Source of the DNA: Syntrophomonas sp. UBA4911
GTDB lineage: Bacteria; Bacillota; Syntrophomonadia; Syntrophomonadales; Syntrophomonadaceae
DNA length: 8,924 nucleotides
Direction of reading: 5' to 3'
NCBI GenBank assembly: GCA_002398105.1
Contig: DHCD01000054.1
Span: forward strand, 13,027 to 21,950
Below, in pieces: positions 1-6,021 of the stretch. The notes under the pieces are model-generated. The model was not told the DNA's origin, did no database searches, and worked only from the letters and a program-made list of their open reading frames with translations. Position 1 is the stretch's first letter; each line of letters starts with the position of its first letter. A program made the position numbers and the translations under genes.

Positions 1-1
1 C

Positions 2-871
2 CTGGTAGTAGGGGTGGAAAGCATGACCAATGCTCCTTACATGATTCCCAAAGCCAGAAGCGGCTACCGCATGGGCCCCGGACAGATCGAAGATGCCATG
101 CTCCATGACGGACTGGTGGATCGTCTGGTTCCCGGCCATATGGGCATAACTGCGGAAAATATCGCCGAGAAATACGGCATTACCCGCGAAGAATGCGACC
201 AACTGGCTCTTATGAGCCATCAGCGGGCGACCCGGGCCACCCAGGACGGCACCTTCCAGCGGGAAATAGTCGGGGTGGAGCTTAAAACCAAAAAGGGTGT
301 CACCATTTATGATAAAGACGAGCACATGATTCCCGATGCCAGCCTGGAAACCATGGGCAGATTATCTCCGGCCTTCAAAAAAGGCGGCGTGGTTACCGCT
401 GCCAATGCTTCCGGTCTCAATGATGCCGCCGCTGCCGTTATTATCATGTCCAAGACCAAGGCTTTGGAACTGGGGTTAAAACCGCTTATGAAGCTGATAA
501 ACATTTGTGCCGAAGGCGTAGCCCCTGAAGTCATGGGCCTGGGTCCGGCGGTTGCTATCCCCAAATGCCTGCAAGAAGCCGGAATGAAGTATGAAAATGT
601 GGAATACTGGGAAATCAATGAAGCTTTTGCTCCCCAGTTTATTGGAGTGGGGCGAATGCTAAAGGAAGAATACGGCATCGAAATGGATATGAGCAAGGTC
701 AATGCCAATGGCTCCGGTATCGCCCTGGGCCACCCGGTAGGATGCACCGCCCTGCGCATCGTTGTTTCCCTTTACTATGAACTGGAGAAACAGGGCAAGA
801 CCATTGGCGGCGCTTCCCTCTGTGTCGGCGGGGGACCGGCCATGTGCTCCCTGTGGACCAGAGATATTTAA
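2..871 (+). CDS. Acetyl-CoA acetyltransferase (thiolase), 5'-truncated by window edge
   Basis: Thiolases cleave 3-ketoacyl-CoA with CoA, or condense two acetyl-CoA; in this setting the last step of fatty-acid beta-oxidation is most likely. The frame is open from base 2 (L-V-V-G-V-E-S-M-T-N-A-P-Y), which is the interior thiolase motif ending in ESMTNAPY, so the gene begins upstream. A GTG at 14 is internal to that motif and is not the start. Visible landmarks are the NEAFAP motif (N codon at 617), the catalytic GHP histidine (codon 731-733) in a N-A-N-G-S-G-I-A-L-G-H-P block, and the C-terminal active-site cysteine (codon 821-823) in SLCVGGG. The N-terminal nucleophilic cysteine lies outside the window. 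About 289 of an expected ~390-400 residues are present. The stop is TAA at 869-871. The next gene follows after 430 bases, so it probably has its own promoter. Chain-length preference cannot be read from the sequence. Confidence 0.95.
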   Translation: MVVGVESMTNAPYMIPKARSGYRMGPGQIEDAMLHDGLVDRLVPGHMGITAENIAEKYGITREECDQLALMSHQRATRATQDGTFQREIVGVELKTKKGVTIYDKDEHMIPDASLETMGRLSPAFKKGGVVTAANASGLNDAAAAVIIMSKTKALELGLKPLMKLINICAEGVAPEVMGLGPAVAIPKCLQEAGMKYENVEYWEINEAFAPQFIGVGRMLKEEYGIEMDMSKVNANGSGIALGHPVGCTALRIVVSLYYELEKQGKTIGGASLCVGGGPAMCSLWTRDI

Positions 872-904
872 AAACTAGTGTAGATTCCTTAATAAAAGAA
901 CCGG

Positions 905-967
905 CGCGGAATTTTAGGGGAACTGGGGGATTAAAATTTCTCCGCGTATTCTCCCAGATTCCCTAAA
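905..967. other. Two mutually exclusive long hairpins in the gap after the thiolase gene
   Basis: Hairpin A pairs 905-916 (CGCGGAATTTTA) with 932-946, all 12 bases of the left arm matching apart from a 3-base bulge near 938-940. Hairpin B pairs 913-930 with 950-967; read as RNA this gives 15 Watson-Crick pairs, two G-U pairs and one mismatch out of 18. The arms overlap at 913-916 and 932-946 lies in or next to the loop of B, so both cannot form fully at once. No T-run follows 946 or 967, so neither is a standard intrinsic terminator. It lies 33 bases after the thiolase stop. It could be a 3'-end structure, an attenuator-like switch, or part of a dispersed repeat; the sequence does not decide. 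Confidence 0.6.
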
Positions 968-1016
968 CTCTGCGTCAAAAAACCTGGCCGGACCAAGCGG
1001 ACTATTTTCATTGCCG

Positions 1017-1044
1017 TTGCTTGCCTGCTTGCTCGCTTGCTTGT
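1017..1044. repeat. Imperfect tetranucleotide repeat (TTGC)7
   Basis: Seven consecutive 4-base units read TTGC, TTGC, CTGC, TTGC, TCGC, TTGC, TTGT. Four units are exact and three carry a single substitution. It is non-coding and lies in the middle of the thiolase to acyl-CoA dehydrogenase gap. Such runs can vary in length by slippage, though the interruptions would lower that tendency. Confidence 0.75.
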
Positions 1045-1050
1045 GCCCTA

Positions 1051-1072
1051 TGGGTATGCCCCCTGGGTATGC
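1051..1072. repeat. Short direct repeat, TGGGTATGC twice
   Basis: TGGGTATGC occurs at 1051-1059 and again at 1064-1072, with a 13-base period and a 4-base C-rich spacer. It directly follows the TTGC run. It could be a paired protein-binding site or simply local duplication. Confidence 0.6.
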
Positions 1073-1223
1073 TCTGCAGGACGGTTCTGCGGGCCATGGA
1101 AGGTTAGGTAATTGACGCAGATAGCGCAAATTATATGGGATTCACGTGGATTTTCTTAATACAACTTCACCCCTATACTGGTTGTATTTTGCAAGCATTG
1201 GGGGGTTGCAGATTTATTTAAGT

Positions 1224-1277
1224 ACTGTTTACAGTTAACGGTCTTTTAGACCATTAAAAAAGCGGTAAACAATTGTT
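1224..1277. promoter_or_regulatory. Cluster of palindromes upstream of the acyl-CoA dehydrogenase gene (candidate operator)
   Basis: Three palindromes lie within 80 bases of the start codon. The best is 1235-1257, with outer TTAA arms (1235-1238 and 1254-1257) and inner GGTCT (1240-1244) and AGACC (1248-1252) around a TTT centre, broken only by a C/A mismatch at 1239/1253. The others are ACTGT-TT-ACAGT at 1224-1235 and the perfect AACAATTGTT at 1268-1277. A 23-base near-perfect palindrome of this kind would suit a dimeric repressor such as a TetR-family fatty-acid regulator, but that is inference. A -10-like TATACT is at 1174-1179 with only a poor -35 (TTTTCT, 1151-1156), so the promoter itself is uncertain. 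Confidence 0.4.
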
Positions 1278-1301
1278 AAGAGAAATGGAGGGAAGATTAA
1301 A

Positions 1302-3137
1302 ATGGCTGCTAACTTTGCGGTTAATAATATAAGAGACTTCGAATTTATTATTCAGGAGTGGCTGCCGACTGAAGGAGTGTTCAACTACCCCCAGTTTGCC
1401 GACTACTATTCCCGGGACGATATCAAATCGGTTCTGGGACCTATCCTAAAAATGTGTAAAGAAGTTATTGAGCCCACCAATGATGACGGTGAAAATGACC
1501 CGGTTAAGTTCGCGGATGGCAAGGTAACCACTCCGGCCAGCTTTGGTCCCCTTTTCCATCAGCTGCAGAGTGAAGGCTGGGGTACCAGCAATATTGATAA
1601 CTCCCCGGATGCCATGGTGCTGCCGGAAATGCTCTACGCCGCGGTTTGGGAACTGATATGCGCCGCCAATCCGGCTTTCATGCCCTATATCCTGCTGACC
1701 AGCGGCGCCGCCGACCTTATTCAAAGTTTCGGCGACGATAAACTGAAAGCCATGTTCCTGCCCAAGATGATGGATGGGACCTGGTCCGGAACCATGTGTC
1801 TGACTGAACCCAGCGCAGGTTCTGATGTCGGTGATATTTTATCCAAGGCTTACCCCACTGATGATCCCCGCATATTCAAAATCAAAGGCAACAAGATATT
1901 CATAACCGGCGGTGATAATGATTTCACCGAAAACATCATTCACCTTTACCTGGCCCGCATTGAAGGGGCTCGACCCGGGACCTCCGGTATTTCGCTCTTT
2001 GTTGTTCCCAAGTACTGGGTTAATGAAGACGGCAGCCTGTCCGGCAATGATTTCCAGACCACCGGGGCCGAACATAAGATGGGTCTGCATGGATCTGTTA
2101 CTGCGTCTCTGTCTGCCGGTGAAAACGACGGCTGCCGCGGTTGGCTGCTGGGGAAAGATCCGCGTGAAAACGAGGGTAAAGGCGAAGGCATGGCCCAGAT
2201 GTTCCAGATGATGAACCTGGCCCGAATGGAAACCGGCCATATGGCCCTGTCCTGCATCATCAACTCCTTTGCCAATGCCCGTGACAATGCCAAGGAAAGA
2301 ATCCAGGGACGTCTCATGACCGATCCTAAATCCGGGCGGGTAGCTATAATCAACCATGAGGATATCAAACGCACTTTAATGATGGGCAAGGCCCATATTG
2401 AAGCTATGCGGGCCATGATGTATCGGGTCTATCTGGCCTTTGACCAGCGCCATCGGGATCCCGATCCGGCAGTCAGACAGGCAGCCAGCGACCTGATTGA
2501 AATGACCACTCCGCTCTGCAAAGCCTATCCCTCCGATGAAGCCTGGTGGCTTATCGGTGAGGCTATTCAAACCTATGGCGGCTACGGCTATTGCTCTGAA
2601 TACCCGGTCGCCCAGTTGGCCTGTGATTGTAAGATTTACTCCATCTGGGAAGGCACCAACTTCATCCAATCCCTGGATTTGGTAGGACGCAAAATGAGCA
2701 TGAAGGGCGGTTCCGTTTTCGCGGGCTGGGTCCAGGAAATGGTCGATTTCTGCGCAGCCCATAAAGACAATGAAACCTTTGCCGTTGATTTCGCCCAGCT
2801 GGATAAAGCCTTGAAGGCTTATAAGGAAATGGTCAACGCCCTGCAGGGATACTATAAGAGCAATATCAGCCTGGTCCCCTTGTATTCACGCCGGGTATTG
2901 ACGGCTTCCGCCCAATTATACTGCGGACGCTTGATCCTTGATCAGGCTTTGCTGGCTGACAGGAAAGCCAAAGAAGTAGGGGCAGAGCACTACGACTACA
3001 ATTTTTATCTGGGCAAGGTAGCCGCCGCCCAGTATTATCTCCGTAATGTGGTGCCCAATGTATGGAATGTTGCCGATATCGTAATCGGAGCAGATGCATC
3101 AGCCATCAATGTCCCGATTGACGTTTTTGAATACTAG
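1302..3137 (+). CDS. Acyl-CoA dehydrogenase, long form with extra C-terminal domain
   Basis: This flavoenzyme oxidises an acyl-CoA to the trans-2,3-enoyl-CoA and passes electrons to electron-transfer flavoprotein. The ATG at 1302 follows GGAGGG (1287-1292) at good spacing. At 611 residues it is much longer than the ~380-residue butyryl-CoA dehydrogenases and has the build of the DmdC-like class: a short N-terminal extension, the usual N-terminal helical and middle beta domains (TEPSAGSD motif starting at T168), a C-terminal helical domain with the catalytic-base motif W-E-G-T (E450), then an extra helical domain from about 480 to 611. The segment IQTYGGYGY just before E450 is the conserved FAD/substrate region of the family. 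In syntrophic fatty-acid oxidisers this step is energetically hard and needs reverse electron transfer. The substrate may be butyryl-CoA, but that is inferred from context only. The CoA-transferase gene follows 115 bases downstream on the same strand. Confidence 0.95.
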   Translation: MAANFAVNNIRDFEFIIQEWLPTEGVFNYPQFADYYSRDDIKSVLGPILKMCKEVIEPTNDDGENDPVKFADGKVTTPASFGPLFHQLQSEGWGTSNIDNSPDAMVLPEMLYAAVWELICAANPAFMPYILLTSGAADLIQSFGDDKLKAMFLPKMMDGTWSGTMCLTEPSAGSDVGDILSKAYPTDDPRIFKIKGNKIFITGGDNDFTENIIHLYLARIEGARPGTSGISLFVVPKYWVNEDGSLSGNDFQTTGAEHKMGLHGSVTASLSAGENDGCRGWLLGKDPRENEGKGEGMAQMFQMMNLARMETGHMALSCIINSFANARDNAKERIQGRLMTDPKSGRVAIINHEDIKRTLMMGKAHIEAMRAMMYRVYLAFDQRHRDPDPAVRQAASDLIEMTTPLCKAYPSDEAWWLIGEAIQTYGGYGYCSEYPVAQLACDCKIYSIWEGTNFIQSLDLVGRKMSMKGGSVFAGWVQEMVDFCAAHKDNETFAVDFAQLDKALKAYKEMVNALQGYYKSNISLVPLYSRRVLTASAQLYCGRLILDQALLADRKAKEVGAEHYDYNFYLGKVAAAQYYLRNVVPNVWNVADIVIGADASAINVPIDVFEY

Positions 3138-3148
3138 CCTATAAAGCC

Positions 3149-3190
3149 CGGACCGGGAATAAGGCAAAAGAAGGTTCTTTTCCCGGCCCG
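3149..3190 (+). other. Intercistronic hairpin between acyl-CoA dehydrogenase and CoA-transferase genes
   Basis: An inner stem AAAAGAA (3166-3172) with TTCTTTT (3175-3181) sits on an outer stem CCGGG (3153-3157) with CCCGG (3182-3186), separated on the left by an 8-base bulge. Three further pairs (3149-3151 with 3188-3190) follow across an A/C mismatch. It starts 12 bases after the stop codon of the dehydrogenase gene. What follows is G/C-rich (GCCGGCTGTTGG) and not a T-run, so it is more likely an RNA-stability or processing structure, or a weak attenuator, than a full terminator. Confidence 0.5.
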
Positions 3191-3234
3191 CCGGCTGTTG
3201 GCAAAGCCCTTATCCAATCCCTAATTTGATCGGA

Positions 3235-3240
3235 AAGGAG
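3235..3240 (+). promoter_or_regulatory. Shine-Dalgarno site that decides the CoA-transferase start
   Basis: AAGGAG at 3235-3240 precedes ATG 3253 by 12 bases. An in-frame TTG at 3226 would lengthen the protein by nine residues but would place this site inside the coding sequence, and it has no ribosome binding site of its own. Confidence 0.75.
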
Positions 3241-3252
3241 AATTTTCCTATC

Positions 3253-4596
3253 ATGGATTATCTTAAGGAATACCAGCGCAAACTGGTTCCGGTCAATGAA
3301 GCCATGAAAGCGATTAAATCAGGAGACCTGGTCCACTATGGCGAGTTCGTCATGTGCTCCAGCTACCTGGACGCAGCTCTGGCCAAACGGATTGATGAAC
3401 TGTACGGTGTCAATATCAGGACTACTACCTGTCCTTTTATGCCCCAAACGGTTCTGGCTGATCCGGAAAGGAAACATGTAATCTATCAGGATTATCATAT
3501 GAGCGCCGCCAGCCGCAAATTGCATGACCGGAATATGTGCAATTACGTTCCTCTGACTTATCATGAAGGTCCCGGGTTCTATGAACGCGGCTATGTTAAA
3601 GCCGACGTGGCTTTGATCAAGGTTTCTCCCATGGATCAACATGGCTTCTTCAATTTTGGAACCTCGGTTTCATTTACCCCCCAGGTCTGTGATACGGCCT
3701 CAACGATGATTATAGAAGTCAATGAATCGGTCCCCGTCTGTCTCGGAGGCTGCCGGGAGTCCATTCATATCTCCGAAGTGGATTATATAGTCGAAGGTGA
3801 CAATCAGCCTCTGATCCAACTTCCCGAGCTGCCTATATCAGATATCGACAAGAAAATCGCCGCTATCGTCATGGCAGAAATTGAAGACGGGGCTTGTCTG
3901 CAGTTGGGTATCGGAGCCATGCCCAATACCGTAGGAGCTATGATCGCCCAGTCAGATTTGCAGGATCTGGGCGTGCACACGGAAATGCTTTGCGATTCCT
4001 TTGTCGACATGTATGAAGCCGGACGTATTACCGGACGCCGCAAGCAGCTGGATAAATGCAAGATGGTATACACTTTTGCCATGGGCACCAATAAATTATA
4101 TGATTTTTTGGATATGAACCCCTGCTGTGCCATCTATCCGGTTGATTATACCAATGATCCCTTTATAATCGGGCAAAACGATAAGGTAATGGCGATTAAT
4201 AACGCCATTGAAGTGGATCTCTATGGCCAAGTGGCTTCAGAATCCTCCGGTATCCGTCATATATCCGGAACCGGCGGACAATTGGACTTCATCTTGGGCT
4301 CTTATTATTCCCGGGGGGGAAAGGGGCTTATCTGCCTGACTTCCACTTTTACTGACAGAGAAGGCAATTTGCAGTCCCGCATCCGCCCTCTCCTGACTCC
4401 CGGCGCTACGGTAACCGTACCCCGGAGCATCAATTACTACGTGGTTACTGAATACGGTATTGCCATGCTCAAAGCCAAATCAACCTGGCAGCGGGCGGAA
4501 GCACTGATTGAGATTGCCCATCCTGACCTGCGGGATGAATTGATCAAGGAAGCTGAAAGGATGCACATATGGGTCAGAAGTAATAAGACAGACTGA
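3253..4596 (+). CDS. Acetyl-CoA hydrolase/transferase family CoA-transferase (4-hydroxybutyrate/butyrate-type)
   Basis: Enzymes of this family move CoA between an acyl-CoA, often acetyl-CoA, and a free carboxylic acid through a glutamyl-CoA thioester. Starting at ATG 3253 the protein has 447 residues, normal for the family (AbfT/Cat2 type, about 430-450). The key motif is L-G-V-H-T-E-M, whose E244 corresponds by motif to the catalytic glutamate in the IHTEM motif of 4-hydroxybutyrate CoA-transferase. Other family blocks are LGIGAMPNTVGAMIA just before it, GRITGRRKQLDKCKMV after it, and ISGTGGQLDF with SRGGKGLICLTST near 340-375. No signal peptide or membrane segment is seen, so it is cytosolic. 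Its place behind the acyl-CoA dehydrogenase suggests it activates the incoming fatty acid with CoA from acetyl-CoA, sparing ATP, or releases a short-chain acid. The true acid substrate cannot be told from sequence alone. A terminator follows. Confidence 0.93.
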   Translation: MDYLKEYQRKLVPVNEAMKAIKSGDLVHYGEFVMCSSYLDAALAKRIDELYGVNIRTTTCPFMPQTVLADPERKHVIYQDYHMSAASRKLHDRNMCNYVPLTYHEGPGFYERGYVKADVALIKVSPMDQHGFFNFGTSVSFTPQVCDTASTMIIEVNESVPVCLGGCRESIHISEVDYIVEGDNQPLIQLPELPISDIDKKIAAIVMAEIEDGACLQLGIGAMPNTVGAMIAQSDLQDLGVHTEMLCDSFVDMYEAGRITGRRKQLDKCKMVYTFAMGTNKLYDFLDMNPCCAIYPVDYTNDPFIIGQNDKVMAINNAIEVDLYGQVASESSGIRHISGTGGQLDFILGSYYSRGGKGLICLTSTFTDREGNLQSRIRPLLTPGATVTVPRSINYYVVTEYGIAMLKAKSTWQRAEALIEIAHPDLRDELIKEAERMHIWVRSNKTD

Positions 4597-4654
4597 ATTC
4601 AGCGTTTATAACCTGATTAATTAAACCCCTTAATATTTATATATCTTTTGGTGC

Positions 4655-4702
4655 AATAGGGCGGGACTTATCTCCCACAGCCCCGCCCTATTTCCCCTTT
4701 TT
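4655..4702 (+). terminator. Intrinsic terminator after the CoA-transferase gene
   Basis: A perfect 11-base-pair stem pairs AATAGGGCGGG (4655-4665) with CCCGCCCTATT (4682-4692) around a 16-base loop, followed by TCCCC and a TTTTT run at 4698-4702. It lies about 58 bases after the CoA-transferase stop. The next gene converges from the other strand. Read on the minus strand the same stem is followed by GCACC and not by a T-run, so it should work mainly for the plus-strand transcript. Confidence 0.75.
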
Positions 4703-4745
4703 ATATTCAGTGGCTCTACCTGGCTGTAAAAATATCAGCTCGCCC

Positions 4746-5849
4746 CTAACCCATCAGCTCCTTAAGGATTTCCGGAGAAGGTTTATTAGGAATGGTAGCC
4801 ACCACCTCACCCTGATAGGTGAAAACATTATAATCCTGGTCATTGATCTCGCCGATTACCGCGGCAGTGCCATTTTGGCTGCGGATAGCCTCCAGGACCT
4901 CCGCAACATGCCGGGGCTCCACCTGCAGCAGCATACGAGCCTGGGTCTCGCAGATAAAAACTTCTTCGGGAGAAATAGCGGCAGTTCTCACCGGTACCTG
5001 GTCCAATTCCACCCGGGCTCCCAATCCTCCAAAGCGGGCGGATTCACAAACGGCAGCGCCGATTCCGGCTGCTCCCAGATCCGAACAGGCCTTGATTTTC
5101 CCGGTAGCAAAAGCGGCCAAAGTAGCCTCCATAGTGGTTTTCTCCTCAGCAAAAAGAGCAACCGCAGGCTCCATCACCGATGCCAGCCCGGCTCTAAAGA
5201 GGGTATCATTGCCATCGGTACCGGTTTCCCCGATGATAATGATCTTATCTCCCGGAGATTTAGCCGGCTTGGTCAGGGGTTTGTCCGTAACCTGCCGGCC
5301 GATTACCGCTACTACGGTTGCCGGTACGATGTCACTGAAGGAGGTGGAGAAACCGCCTCCCACTACAAATACCCCCATATTTTCGCACATGGCGGCAATC
5401 CCTTTAAGCATCAGATTTATTCTGTCCTGACTGGTCATAACCTCACATTGGCCGCAGGTGCATTGACCGGCAAACCCGCAGGGGCCGACGATAACTTCTT
5501 CTTCCAACGGACGGGTGCCTATGAAATCCAAAAGAAACATAGGCCGGGCGCCCATGGCGACCACATCGCGCATAGCTCCGCCGGCTCCGGTGGCTGCAGC
5601 ATCATAGGGCCGGGGAACACAGGGCGAACAATGGCTCTCCATTTTAGCGGTAATAAAGCAATCCGAACCGGGGATCTTAAATACGGCCGCATCATCATTA
5701 GCTTCAGGGCCCACCAATAAAGCGCCGGGCCAGAGCTGGTCAACCTTTTGATTAAGTTGTTGGAACAGACTAAAATCAATAGCTTTATCCGTGTTGTGAT
5801 GCAGATGTACAAACAGAGCATGAATAAGTGCCTTTTCAACTTTATTCAT
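4746..5849 (-). CDS. Half-length PurL-like protein of the AIR-synthase superfamily with a cysteine cluster
   Basis: The 367-residue protein starts at ATG 5849-5847 behind a full AGGAGG (5856-5861) six bases away. It resembles one AIRS module of FGAM synthase PurL, which normally has two modules in about 730 residues. Motifs in order are N-D-D-A-A-V (51-56), E-S-H (71-73, matching the ESHNHP histidine of PurL), A-A-T-G-A-G-G-A-M-R-D (85-95), M-G-A-R-P (99-103), VGGG (163-166), the phosphate-binding G-E-T-G-T-D-G-N-D (207-215), S-D-L-G-A-A-G-I (256-263) and C-E-T-Q-A-R-M-L (300-307). Unlike PurL, H73 is followed by a C-x-x-C pair (C74, C77) and there is a C-x5-C-x-C-x2-C group (C124, C130, C132, C135). 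Relatives in the superfamily (PurM, PurL, ThiL, SelD, HypE) use ATP to activate an oxygen or acid group; the substrate here is unknown. Purine synthesis is possible but unproven, since no purine genes are nearby. It is convergent with the CoA-transferase and divergent from lemA. Confidence 0.8.
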   Translation of the reverse strand: MNKVEKALIHALFVHLHHNTDKAIDFSLFQQLNQKVDQLWPGALLVGPEANDDAAVFKIPGSDCFITAKMESHCSPCVPRPYDAAATGAGGAMRDVVAMGARPMFLLDFIGTRPLEEEVIVGPCGFAGQCTCGQCEVMTSQDRINLMLKGIAAMCENMGVFVVGGGFSTSFSDIVPATVVAVIGRQVTDKPLTKPAKSPGDKIIIIGETGTDGNDTLFRAGLASVMEPAVALFAEEKTTMEATLAAFATGKIKACSDLGAAGIGAAVCESARFGGLGARVELDQVPVRTAAISPEEVFICETQARMLLQVEPRHVAEVLEAIRSQNGTAAVIGEINDQDYNVFTYQGEVVATIPNKPSPEILKELMG

Positions 5850-5889
5850 AAACAGCCTCCTAATTCAAGAAAAATCTTTCCATAAAACA

Positions 5890-5919
5890 ATGATAGCATG
5901 CTTTAGCCGACCCCGTCCA
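5890..5919 (-). promoter_or_regulatory. Candidate promoter for the PurL-like gene
   Basis: Read on the minus strand there is a -35-like TGGACG (5914-5919), an 18-base spacer and -10 TATCAT (5890-5895), preceded by TGC and so of extended -10 type. The -10 matches the vegetative consensus at five of six bases. Transcription would begin near 5883, giving a leader of about 33 bases. An 8-base palindrome AGCATGCT (5895-5902) abuts the -10. Confidence 0.45.
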
Positions 5920-5946
5920 TGAGCTTGCCCGGCTGTTCCCCATACT

Positions 5947-5976
5947 TTGATTTGCTGCCCGAAGGCTAAATGTAAT
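5947..5976 (+). promoter_or_regulatory. Candidate promoter for lemA and the TPM gene
   Basis: TTGATT (5947-5952) and TGTAAT (5971-5976) are separated by 18 bases, with four of six and five of six consensus matches. A start near 5983 gives a leader of about 40 bases ending in the GAGAGGGGG ribosome binding site. A second -10-like TATAGT at 5981-5986 has no matching -35. Confidence 0.45.
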
Positions 5977-6021
5977 AAAATATAGTCAAATTATTCTTAT
6001 TCTCTGAGAGGGGGAAATGCG

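Larger units (their letters stand above)
969..1121. repeat. 10-base inverted repeat pair bounding a low-complexity segment
   Basis: TCTGCGTCAA at 969-978 is matched exactly in inverse orientation by TTGACGCAGA at 1112-1121, enclosing 133 bases. The enclosed segment holds the TTGC run and the TGGGTATGC direct repeat. No credible gene is inside: the only open frame (minus strand, 914-1129) is compositionally odd and lacks a ribosome binding site. Bounded inverted repeats around non-coding sequence are compatible with a small non-autonomous element or REP-type repeat, but no target-site duplication was recognised, so this remains a description of a repeat and not a named element. Confidence 0.4.

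Noticed and set aside
14..871. GTG at 14 as the thiolase start codon
   Set aside because: The frame is open upstream and the GTG lies inside a conserved interior thiolase motif; the N-terminal third with the nucleophilic cysteine must precede the window.
905..967. Intrinsic terminator for the thiolase gene
   Set aside because: Stable stems exist, but neither 947 onward nor 968 onward carries a T-run, so the usual terminator form is not met.
914..1129. A 71-codon minus-strand open frame in the gap before the acyl-CoA dehydrogenase gene
   Set aside because: It is built over the TTGC repeat and hairpin arms, is of odd composition (K-Q-A-S-K-Q-A-S), and has no ribosome binding site. It is better explained as open by chance across repeats.
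1180..1194. Possible sigma-54 promoter (GG at 1180-1181, TTGC at 1189-1192)
   Set aside because: The spacing between the GG and GC elements is 9 bases where 10 is needed, and the C-A-C part of the -24 element is missing.
4710..5720. A 336-codon open frame on the plus strand opposite the PurL-like gene
   Set aside because: It lies wholly antisense to a gene with clear AIRS motifs and an excellent ribosome binding site. Its translation is rich in S, G, H and R with no recognisable domain, and it has no ribosome binding site of its own, so it is a shadow frame.
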